The notes beneath the pieces are model-generated. The model saw only the letters and a program-made list of their open reading frames with translations. It had not been told where the DNA came from and did no database searches. A stretch of 10,825 bases of DNA from assembly GCA_050258415.1 (NCBI GenBank), contig JBLMYS010000035.1:1-10825 (forward strand). Direction: 5' to 3'. Positions 5,079 to 10,825 of this stretch are shown in pieces (the first letter of the stretch is position 1; every line of letters starts with the position of its first letter). Made by a program: the position numbers and the translations under genes. The stretch comes from JAAXKN01 sp050258415. GTDB lineage: Bacteria; Bacteroidota; Ignavibacteria; Ignavibacteriales; SURF-24.

Positions 5079-7532
5079 ATGAAATTCTTAAAAGTTTTTG
5101 CTCTTTTTGTCTTATCTTCAGCCGCAAGCCTGGCCCAGCAGCAGAGCCCGAACACCGAGGGCACGAACGCGCAGGGCTTTAACACGTTTAATACGCAAAC
5201 CGATTTTCTGCTCACATCCCCCGGCGCCATGAGATATGGCCTCCTGGGATACGATAACCCGGCTTTATTAACATACATTGAAGGTCCCGAGCTCGAGTTC
5301 TATTGGTCGGATGAGCAGGGGCGGTGGAACGACTTTAAACGCTACGGGCTTTTCGGCGCAATAAGAAATTTAGGTCTGGGAATGATACACAGTAAAGTCG
5401 GGGGCTACTCGATTACGGATTACAGGGTTTCCTTGGGCTTCGGGAACAGGGCCTTCAGCCTTGGCGTGGGCTACGGATGGTCGGGCGGGGACGTGGATCT
5501 GTTCGGGCGCTCAAAAATAATAAGGGGCGGAATGCTCATTCGTCCCTCCAGGTATCTGTCGCTTGGAGCATCAGGTATTGTCTCTACCACATATTCAACA
5601 AAGGAATTATATACAGACCTTGCAGTCCGCCCCCTTGGAAATGAATTTATAACGCTTTTTGCAGATATAGTCTTAAGAAATAAGGAAATTATAAGAGGCA
5701 AAAAGGAAATCTGGAGCGCCGGGGCTGCTCTGGAAGTAATACCGGGCCTCAGGATTACGGGCAGGTATTTCCAGACAAAGAGTTTCAGCGCAGGGCTGCA
5801 GCTTTCTTTGGGGAACATAGGTCTCTCGGGACAGGCACACTATAACGACAACCAGGCTCACGCCTATAACACATACGGAATAAGGATAGGCACATACGAC
5901 AGGAATTTCTTCAGCTCACTTTTCCCTTCGAAAGATTACTTAAATGTGACGCTTAAAGGTGAGCTAAAGTACCAGCGCTTCATATTCTTTGATGAATCCA
6001 ACACGCTTTATGACGTCATAAGCCAGATTAATGCCGCAAAGACGGATCCCGGTATTAAAGGTATTGCCCTGAATGCAACGGAGCTCCGTGTACAGGGTGA
6101 AATGCTCTGGGAATTGCGTGAAAGGCTTCTCGATTTCAGAAAATCAGGTAAGAAGGTGGTAATCTTCCTCGAGCGCCCGGATATGGCGGACTACTACTTT
6201 GCAAGCGCGGCAGACAAGATTATCTTAGATCCCCTGGGAGGGGTCGCCTTTCAGGGGCTTATTGCAGGAAGAACTTTCTATAAAGGAACACTCGAAAAAT
6301 TAGGCATAGGTTTCGACGAGCTGAGATTCTTTAAGTACAAGTCGGCCATGGAAAGCTTCTCAAGGGAGGATATGACAGAAGCCGACCGTGAGCAGAGGCA
6401 GAGGCTAATTGACGTTTATTATGATCTTATGCGTGAGGGGATAAGTAAGGCTCGCGGGATCACGCCGGAAAAGGTGGACAGTATCGTAAACTATAAAGTG
6501 GTGCTTCTTCCCCGTGAGGCCATGGAGCTAGGGCTTGTGGATACTCTGGACCGCTGGGAGAATTCAAGCGAAGTGATAAAGAAAATTGAAGGCACCAAAA
6601 GGCCGCTTGTTTCGGCAGGATCGCTTGAACGCTATAAGCTCCCGGATGACAACAAATGGGGGGAATTTGAAAGAATCGCCATAATTTATGCCATAGGGGC
6701 GACTTCGATGGACGGGGGAATTAACGCGCGCAAGCTTGTTAAGGACGTTGAGGATGCGGCCGAGAACCCGCATGTAAAGGCGATAGTAATAAGGGTGGAC
6801 TCTCCCGGCGGGGATGCAATGGCCTCGGACTATATAGCCGAAGCGATAAAAAAATACAAAAAGCAGAAGCCGATTATTATTTCCCAGGGCGCCGTTGCGG
6901 CCTCGGGAGGATACTGGCTTTCGATGTATGCAGACACCATAGTCTCGGCTCCGAACACAATTACGGGTTCAATAGGTGTCATTGGCGCGTGGGTTTATAA
7001 CGGGGGCTTATCGGAAAAGCTGGGCTTTACGACGGACTTTGTTAAAAAAGGCGATCATGCGGATCTGGGCTTTGGGGCCTCGCTTCCCTTCATGGGTATA
7101 GGACTTCCGGACCGTGCGCTGACGCCCGAGGAAAGAGGAAGAGTTGAATATATGATAAAGGACAGTTACGACATGTTCATTACGAAAGTTGCCGAAGGAA
7201 GGCGCCTGAGTCCTGAGTATGTGGATTCAGTTGGGCAGGGGCGCGTATGGATGGGTCCCGATGCCCAGAAGCGCCGCCTTGTGGATTTAATAGGCGGTCT
7301 TTACGATGCAATTAACGTGGCCAAGAAACGGGCAGGTATAGAGAAGGACAAGGACATAAGGTTTGTGCAGTATCCGCAGATGCCGCTTTTCGATTTGAGC
7401 TTCTTAAGGCCCAGTATACTGGGATTTGGCGCAAAGGAGACGGAATTTGTGGATTACATGAAGCTTATAATTGAGCATAATGGTCAGGCGATGCCGAGGC
7501 TTCCGGTAGAAGATCTGCACATGATAAAATAA
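5079..7532 (+). CDS. sppA: SppA-type S49 protease with N-terminal beta-barrel-like domain
   Basis: This encodes 817 residues, about 200 more than the classic 67-kDa SppA. Residues 1-20 are a Sec signal peptide (MKFLK, hydrophobic core, A-S-L-A-Q). Residues about 40-285 are Gly/Tyr-rich alternating strands (S-L-G-F-G-N-R-A-F-S-L-G-V-G-Y, 118-132; S-A-G-L-Q-L-S-L-G, 237-245) that look like an outer-membrane barrel. Two tandem S49 domains follow, about 290-500 and 530-755. The first keeps the general-base Lys in Y-K-S-A-M-E-S-F (K421, equivalent to E. coli K209). The second keeps the nucleophile Ser in A-A-S-G-G-Y-W (S609, equivalent to S409), with D-S-P-G-G upstream (574-578). Both catalytic residues are present, so activity is expected: cleavage of remnant signal peptides or membrane-protein fragments. 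E. coli SppA is anchored in the inner membrane, so the barrel-like part raises the question of location. A hairpin follows the gene. Confidence 0.92.
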   Translation: MKFLKVFALFVLSSAASLAQQQSPNTEGTNAQGFNTFNTQTDFLLTSPGAMRYGLLGYDNPALLTYIEGPELEFYWSDEQGRWNDFKRYGLFGAIRNLGLGMIHSKVGGYSITDYRVSLGFGNRAFSLGVGYGWSGGDVDLFGRSKIIRGGMLIRPSRYLSLGASGIVSTTYSTKELYTDLAVRPLGNEFITLFADIVLRNKEIIRGKKEIWSAGAALEVIPGLRITGRYFQTKSFSAGLQLSLGNIGLSGQAHYNDNQAHAYNTYGIRIGTYDRNFFSSLFPSKDYLNVTLKGELKYQRFIFFDESNTLYDVISQINAAKTDPGIKGIALNATELRVQGEMLWELRERLLDFRKSGKKVVIFLERPDMADYYFASAADKIILDPLGGVAFQGLIAGRTFYKGTLEKLGIGFDELRFFKYKSAMESFSREDMTEADREQRQRLIDVYYDLMREGISKARGITPEKVDSIVNYKVVLLPREAMELGLVDTLDRWENSSEVIKKIEGTKRPLVSAGSLERYKLPDDNKWGEFERIAIIYAIGATSMDGGINARKLVKDVEDAAENPHVKAIVIRVDSPGGDAMASDYIAEAIKKYKKQKPIIISQGAVAASGGYWLSMYADTIVSAPNTITGSIGVIGAWVYNGGLSEKLGFTTDFVKKGDHADLGFGASLPFMGIGLPDRALTPEERGRVEYMIKDSYDMFITKVAEGRRLSPEYVDSVGQGRVWMGPDAQKRRLVDLIGGLYDAINVAKKRAGIEKDKDIRFVQYPQMPLFDLSFLRPSILGFGAKETEFVDYMKLIIEHNGQAMPRLPVEDLHMIK

Positions 7533-7539
7533 AACTTCC

Positions 7540-7570
7540 ATGATGCCGGGAAACCCTTTCCCGGCATCAT
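7540..7570. terminator. Strong 14-bp hairpin between sppA and the sensor kinase gene
   Basis: The stem from A7540 to A7553 (containing GATGCCGGGAAA) pairs perfectly with 7557-7570 around the loop CCC. It starts 7 bases after the sppA stop. No T-tract follows, so it is either a terminator without U-tail or a transcript-stabilising hairpin. It separates sppA from the two-component pair. Confidence 0.6.
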
Positions 7571-7578
7571 TCGTCTCA

Positions 7579-7607
7579 TTGTGAAAAAGTCCCCATTTTG
7601 TTATTTT
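7579..7607 (+). promoter_or_regulatory. Weak candidate promoter for the two-component operon
   Basis: TTGTGA (7579-7584), a 17-base spacer and TATTTT (7602-7607) match the sigma70 consensus at four of six positions each. The ATG lies 29 bases after the -10. It is placed as expected after the hairpin, but the match is weak. Confidence 0.3.
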
Positions 7608-7636
7608 ACCCTACACAAAGAACATTAGTCTAAGTA

Positions 7637-9214
7637 ATGTATAAACCCATAAAAAAAATCGCGCTCATCTTAATTCTTGTAATACTTCTTCCCGTGGTAT
7701 TCCTTTCTGTTTATGAGCTCTCCAGTGTTAATGAGAATGAAAGGCTGATAGAAGAGACTTTTACGAATCAGCTGAACGCCATTCTTTTCAGTGTGAATCA
7801 GTACACCGAAGACGTGGTTAACGACTGGGTGAGCAGGATTAATTCAGGGCTCCTGGAAAAAGATCTGAAGCCGGAGAATTTCCGGAGTGCAGTAGAAAAG
7901 CTTCAAAGTGAAAATCCGATAAGTTTTATCTTTACGGCAGATGACATAAGTCTCAACAACTTTTCAGTTCCGGGAGGGCCGAAGAATAGACAAAGTCTGG
8001 AGGAAGTAAAAGACGGGCTAAAAAAAATATGGGGTGAAAACGAGCAGAAAATAAAACGCCTTTATACCTATAAGCGTGGGGGGTATACAAAGATTGAAGC
8101 GCTTTCCGGGATGCCGGGATATTTTACGGGGCTTATGATTTTTATTCCGGATGGAGCAGAGGGGAAAATTGCAGGGATCGCAATAAGCGCCGAGGATTTT
8201 GTGCGCAGTAAGATGGGGCCGAAGCTTCAGGAGATCGCGGGCGGAAGGATGCTTATTTCTGTGTATAAAGGAGAAAACACTCCGGTCTACAGGACGGAGG
8301 CGGCATTCAAGACTGAAGCCACGCAGAAGCGTCCCATATGGCTTCTTCCGGGCTACAGCCTGGGCATTGCGCTTAAAGGCGCCACAATTGAAGAGCTTGT
8401 TTCCAACAGGTACCGCCTGAGCATGATACTGGTCATTTCAGTTAATGTACTTTTAATTGCGGGCATATGGCTCGTTTACAGAAGCATTAAGAAAGAGATC
8501 CGTCTGGCGCAGATAAAGTCGGATTTTGTCTCAAATGTTTCGCATGAATTAAGGACTCCGCTTGCTTTGATCAGCATGTTTTCGGAGACGCTTGAGATGG
8601 GGAGGGTGAAAACAGAAGAAAAGAAAAAAGAGTATTACGGCATAATAAGCCAGGAAGCCGGGCGTTTAAGCCGCATAGTAAATAAAATACTGAGCTTCTC
8701 GCAGATTGAAGCGGGAAGAAAGAAGTACAGTTTCAAGGAAAGCGATCTTAACAATGCCGTTCAGGAAGTTTTTAACACCTATAAATTCCACATGAAAAAT
8801 AACGGCTTCAATTTTTCTTTTGAGCCGAAGGAAAACCTGCCTCTGGTTATGCTCGACTGTGAGGCCGTAAGTCAGGCCGTAATTAACCTTATTGATAACG
8901 CCGCAAAGTACAGTGGTGACAAGAAAGTTGTAAAAGCTGTTACGGGTCAGGATCAGGATTATGTTTTTGTTGAAGTCAGGGATGAAGGCATAGGAATTCC
9001 AGCAGAAGACCAGGAGAAGATATTTGAAAAGTTCTTCCGTGTTTCAACGGGTGAGGTGCATAACGTAAAAGGCACGGGGCTTGGGCTCACGCTGGTAAAG
9101 CATATAATGGAAGCGCACAGAGGGAAAGTGACGGTTAAAAGCCGCGTTGGGGAAGGAAGCATTTTCCGGCTTAGCTTTCCAATTACAAAACAAGATTTGA
9201 GGGGAAAAGTATGA
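7637..9214 (+). CDS. Membrane sensor histidine kinase
   Basis: This encodes 525 residues. There is a transmembrane helix at about 7-26, an extracytoplasmic region at about 27-258 that I do not recognise, and a second transmembrane helix at about 262-281. The kinase core follows almost at once: HisKA with V-S-H-E-L-R-T-P-L (phospho-accepting H303), then the ATP-binding domain with N-box I-N-L-I-D-N-A-A-K-Y-S (416-426), G1 box D-E-G-I-G-I-P (449-455), F-box E-K-F-F-R (464-468) and G2 box G-T-G-L-G-L (479-484). All boxes are intact, so it should autophosphorylate and pass phosphate to the regulator encoded next, with which it overlaps by ATGA. Only about 15 residues separate the membrane from HisKA, so there is no room for a HAMP domain. 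The signal is unknown; neighbouring envelope genes make an envelope cue plausible. Confidence 0.92.
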   Translation: MYKPIKKIALILILVILLPVVFLSVYELSSVNENERLIEETFTNQLNAILFSVNQYTEDVVNDWVSRINSGLLEKDLKPENFRSAVEKLQSENPISFIFTADDISLNNFSVPGGPKNRQSLEEVKDGLKKIWGENEQKIKRLYTYKRGGYTKIEALSGMPGYFTGLMIFIPDGAEGKIAGIAISAEDFVRSKMGPKLQEIAGGRMLISVYKGENTPVYRTEAAFKTEATQKRPIWLLPGYSLGIALKGATIEELVSNRYRLSMILVISVNVLLIAGIWLVYRSIKKEIRLAQIKSDFVSNVSHELRTPLALISMFSETLEMGRVKTEEKKKEYYGIISQEAGRLSRIVNKILSFSQIEAGRKKYSFKESDLNNAVQEVFNTYKFHMKNNGFNFSFEPKENLPLVMLDCEAVSQAVINLIDNAAKYSGDKKVVKAVTGQDQDYVFVEVRDEGIGIPAEDQEKIFEKFFRVSTGEVHNVKGTGLGLTLVKHIMEAHRGKVTVKSRVGEGSIFRLSFPITKQDLRGKV

Positions 9215-9897
9215 CGAGGATACTGATTGTAGAAGACGAGGCTCATATGAGGATGGGTCTTGCAGACAACCTTGAGTTTGAGGGCTACGAGGTGGATCAG
9301 GCAGAAGAAGGCAGTGAAGGGTTAAAGAAGATACTTGGAAATGAATACAGTCTGATACTCCTAGACGTGATGCTTCCAAACATGTCGGGTTTTGAGATCT
9401 GCAAAAAAATAAGGGGCAAAGGAATCTCGACGCCGCTCATTCTTCTTACGGCAAAGGGTGAGGAGATTGATAAAGTAAGAGGACTTGAGCTTGGGGCGGA
9501 TGATTACATTACGAAGCCATTCAGTTTAATGGAGTTACTGGCGCGTGTAAAAGCCGTATTAAGAAGGGGTGAGATGAACTCACCGGGAAAGAATGCCCCG
9601 ATGACGAAGATCGGAAAGTTGGAAGTTGACTTCCCTTCCTACAACGCTTTTACGGACGGCTGCCAGGTGCAGATGTCGCACAAGGAGTTTGAGATATTAA
9701 AATATTTATATGAGCACAAGAACAGGGTTGTCAGCCGAGACGACCTGTTAAAGAACATATGGGGTTATGAAGAAAGGGTTACAACGCGCACGGTGGACAA
9801 TTTCATATTAAAGCTTCGCCAGAAGATAGAAGAAGATCACGAGCACCCGCAGGTAATCCTAACCGTGCACGGAACGGGCTACAAGCTGTTGGGATAA
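9211..9897 (+). CDS. OmpR/PhoB-family response regulator
   Basis: This encodes 228 residues. The receiver domain (about 1-118) has the acidic pocket E8/D9, phospho-acceptor D52 in L-L-D-V-M-L-P, T80 in L-L-T-A and K102 in T-K-P-F, all conserved. After a short linker, a winged-helix DNA-binding domain (about 130-228) shows the OmpR pattern: S-H-K-E-F-E-I-L-K-Y-L, then T-T-R-T-V-D-N-F-I-L-K-L-R-Q-K-I as recognition helix and V-H-G-T-G-Y-K-L at the wing. It is the partner of the kinase encoded just upstream: the start overlaps the kinase stop by four bases, and GAGGGGA ends six bases before the ATG. Target genes are not visible here; sppA and the barrel/lipoprotein operon are neighbours but not shown to be controlled. 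Confidence 0.94.
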   Translation: MTRILIVEDEAHMRMGLADNLEFEGYEVDQAEEGSEGLKKILGNEYSLILLDVMLPNMSGFEICKKIRGKGISTPLILLTAKGEEIDKVRGLELGADDYITKPFSLMELLARVKAVLRRGEMNSPGKNAPMTKIGKLEVDFPSYNAFTDGCQVQMSHKEFEILKYLYEHKNRVVSRDDLLKNIWGYEERVTTRTVDNFILKLRQKIEEDHEHPQVILTVHGTGYKLLG

Positions 9898-9918
9898 ATC
9901 GCTTCTGCTGGATCCATT

Positions 9919-9946
9919 CCACGAGCTAAAGCTCGTGGCTATTCAG
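9919..9946 (+). repeat. Family B hairpin with GCTATTCAG tail
   Basis: CCACGAGC (9919-9926) pairs with GCTCGTGG (9931-9938) around TAAA, followed by CTATTCAG. Stem length, four-base loop and tail match the hairpin at 10634-10661, but one stem pair is exchanged (G-C for C-G) on both sides. With the inverted copy at 10005-10032 it forms a mosaic pair. Confidence 0.75.
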
Positions 9947-9953
9947 CTGAGAA

Positions 9954-9971
9954 AGCCTGCTAAAGCAGGCT
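9954..9971. repeat. Family B-like hairpin AGCCTGC/TAAA/GCAGGCT
   Basis: A perfect 7-bp stem with the TAAA loop shared with the hairpins at 9919 and 10602. The stem sequence is unrelated, but loop and size are the same. It lies between the two CCACGA hairpins downstream of the response regulator gene. Confidence 0.65.
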
Positions 9972-10012
9972 CAATTGAATTGCTCAAGACTTAATAGCTC
10001 ACGACTGAATAG

Positions 10013-10032
10013 CCACGACCTTCAGGTCGTGG
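10013..10032 (-). repeat. Outer hairpin, downstream side of the transposase gene
   Basis: CCACGACC (10013-10020) pairs with GGTCGTGG (10025-10032) around TTCA. It is the exact reverse complement of the hairpin at 10634-10653. Confidence 0.85.
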
Positions 10033-10040
10033 ATCCAATG

Positions 10041-10067
10041 ATAAAACAACCCCGGGACTTTAGTCCC
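10041..10067 (-). terminator. Inner hairpin with T-rich tail, likely transposase terminator
   Basis: On the minus strand, 7 bases after the stop, GGGAC TAAA GTCCC is followed by GGGG and then TTGTTTTAT. A short GC stem followed by a T-rich run fits an intrinsic terminator. The same hairpin is also the inner member of the nested inverted repeats, so it may have both roles. Confidence 0.5.
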
Positions 10068-10073
10068 AGATCC

Positions 10074-10502
10074 TCATTTAATCAGGAATTTGTATTTATC
10101 TATAAACTCCTGATATTCCTCGCTGAAGGACTTCTTCCTATGATGCACTTCCTGATTTTTAATATAGTCCCTAACTTTATCCACAATCGATTCGCTTACA
10201 GAAACAGCGATATATTCCTCCTGCCATTCAAAATATGTATTTAACAGGTGGCGGGAGTTTATCCAGTGCGAGGATTCACCCTTGATCAGCATAACGCATT
10301 TTGAGAGACATTGATCAGCACCAAGAGAGATTAAGAGATGGATGTGGTCGTGAGTGCAGTTTAGAAAATCTACGTGGATCCCCTTTTCCTCAGCATTCTG
10401 CTTTATGTGGGATATAAGCTTTGGCTTTAGATCAGAAGAGATATAATGCTGTCTCATCTTTGTTGCCCAGATGACGTGAGCCCACATTTTGATAAATGGC
10501 AT
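10074..10502 (-). CDS. IS200/IS605-type Y1 (HUH) transposase, possible REP-associated RAYT
   Basis: This encodes 142 residues, a single Y1_Tnp domain of near-normal length (about 140-155). The start M-P-F-I-K-M-W-A-H-V-I-W-A-T-K is typical of IS200-like TnpA. The metal-binding HUH pair is in T-H-D-H-I-H-L-L (H53, H55). The catalytic Tyr is Y113 in R-D-Y-I-K-N-Q-E-V-H-H, with Gln four residues later (Q117), the spacing of Y127/Q131 in IS608 TnpA. All key residues are present, so it could be active on single-stranded hairpin DNA. A strong GGAGG lies nine bases before the ATG. No tnpB/IscB/IS1341-type gene accompanies it. Its nested inverted hairpins make a domesticated RAYT or a short symmetric IS200-like element more likely than a standard IS200; sequence alone does not decide. 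Confidence 0.88.
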   Translation of the reverse strand: MPFIKMWAHVIWATKMRQHYISSDLKPKLISHIKQNAEEKGIHVDFLNCTHDHIHLLISLGADQCLSKCVMLIKGESSHWINSRHLLNTYFEWQEEYIAVSVSESIVDKVRDYIKNQEVHHRKKSFSEEYQEFIDKYKFLIK

Positions 10503-10601
10503 TTTGCATTACCTCCACGGGAGATGTTGTATTTTAATTTATTCAGATGATTAGAATAATCAAAATATTTTATGGATTGATTTCTCCTCTTAAGGAATCT
10601 G

Positions 10602-10613
10602 GGGCTAAAGCCC
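10602..10613. repeat. Inner hairpin, upstream side of the transposase gene
   Basis: GGGC/TAAA/GCCC, preceded by AGGAATCTG. The minus-strand reading of the downstream inner hairpin is GGGAC/TAAA/GTCCC preceded by AGGATCTG, so the two are diverged inverted copies with the second stem pair changed on both sides. Confidence 0.7.
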
Positions 10614-10633
10614 AAATATTTTTGATTCCTGGT

Positions 10634-10661
10634 CCACGACCTGAAGGTCGTGGCTATTCAG
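10634..10661 (+). repeat. Outer hairpin, upstream side of the transposase gene
   Basis: CCACGACC (10634-10641) pairs with GGTCGTGG (10646-10653) around TGAA, followed by CTATTCAG. It is part of the 29-base perfect inverted repeat shared with 10005-10033. Confidence 0.85.
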
Positions 10662-10745
10662 GTCCTACGGTGGCCCTAGTTTTTGTAGATGAAATAGTGC
10701 CCTTAAATCATATATTGAAATAAAGGTATGAAATGGGGGCAAAAC

Positions 10746-10825
10746 ATGGAACATCAGTACTACAGGGACAGGCGTATAGGGGAGCATTTTGATCTATTGC
10801 TGAATAGAATAAAGGAAAATGAAAG
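10746..10825 (+). CDS. 5' end of an unrecognised gene (runs off the window)
   Basis: The ATG at 10746 opens a frame without stop to the end of the window (26 complete codons, beginning M-E-H-Q-Y-Y-R-D-R-R-I-G-E-H-F). The composition is charged and helix-prone (L-L-L-N-R-I-K-E-N-E), with no signal peptide or membrane segment. A GGGGG run ends six bases before the ATG and could act as ribosome site. An in-frame ATG six codons earlier (10728) is possible, but AAAGG lies only one base before it, too close to serve. The fragment is too short to name. It is read away from the transposase element, so it is probably the next resident gene. Confidence 0.5.
   Translation, partial: MEHQYYRDRRIGEHFDLLLNRIKENE

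Larger units (their letters stand above)
10005..10661 (-). mobile_element. Symmetric REP/RAYT-like element carrying a Y1 transposase
   Basis: The bases 10005-10033 and 10633-10661 are perfect 29-base inverted repeats, each containing the hairpin CCACGACCTGAAGGTCGTGG and the tail GCTATTCAG. Inside them, 20 and 19 bases further in, lies a second inverted pair of hairpins: GGGAC/GTCCC at 10054-10067 and GGGC/GCCC at 10602-10613. Both read CTGGG-R-CTAAAG-Y-CC on their inward strand. The transposase gene occupies the middle. Known IS200/IS605 elements have different end hairpins and no terminal inverted repeats. A Y1 gene between inverted REP-like hairpins is instead the arrangement described for RAYT loci. 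The outer limits are inferred from the symmetry, and no target-site evidence is available. Confidence 0.6.

Noticed and set aside
9975..10244. Plus-strand frame across the family B repeats and the transposase gene
   Set aside because: It is antisense to the conserved Y1 transposase and begins in palindromic repeat sequence.
10074..10502. Complete IS605-type element with tnpB or an omega RNA
   Set aside because: No TnpB, IscB or other accessory gene lies next to the transposase. The 10503-10601 leader and the 3' flank contain only short hairpins.

Overview
The window looks chromosomal and comes from a Gram-negative bacterium, most plausibly of the Bacteroidota/Chlorobi/Ignavibacteria branch. 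This is an inference from a PorV/PorQ-like outer-membrane protein, Bacteroidota-style lipoproteins, weak Shine-Dalgarno sites at some genes, and abundant palindromic intergenic repeats next to a single-domain HUH (Y1) transposase. No 16S or other taxonomic marker is present.

Layout. (1) 1-1125, plus strand: the 3' end of a PorV/PorQ-type beta-barrel gene and a lipoprotein gene 9 bases after it, a likely cell-envelope operon. (2) 1126-1328: non-coding, with three hairpins of a repeat family called family A here. (3) 1329-4270, minus strand: a visibly more AT-rich block holding a small lipoprotein, an AlbA_2/HATPase/winged-helix regulator, and a two-gene operon of a DUF2975 membrane protein and an XRE regulator. 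The regulator and the DUF2975 operon each have a good sigma70-like promoter, TTGACT with a 17-base spacer. (4) 4381-5070: non-coding, filled with at least seven more family A hairpins. A 21-base direct repeat lies on each side of the minus-strand block (1294 and 4901). (5) 5079-9897, plus strand: sppA with an unusual N-terminal beta-barrel-like domain, a strong hairpin, then a sensor kinase and an OmpR-type regulator overlapping by ATGA. (6) 9898-10661: a minus-strand IS200/IS605-type Y1 transposase enclosed by nested, mirror-symmetric inverted hairpins (family B), resembling a REP/RAYT element. (7) The 5' end of an unrecognised gene runs off the right edge.

The plus-strand genes look like resident envelope functions: a barrel, a lipoprotein, envelope proteolysis and envelope sensing. 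The minus-strand genes and repeat clusters look like accessory material placed between them.

Three points deserve most attention. The transposase element is mirror-symmetric. The family A hairpins have compensatory stem changes around an invariant TCC loop. The SppA joins a barrel-like domain to a complete double S49 protease. I see no CRISPR array, tRNA, rRNA or recognisable multi-gene defence system.
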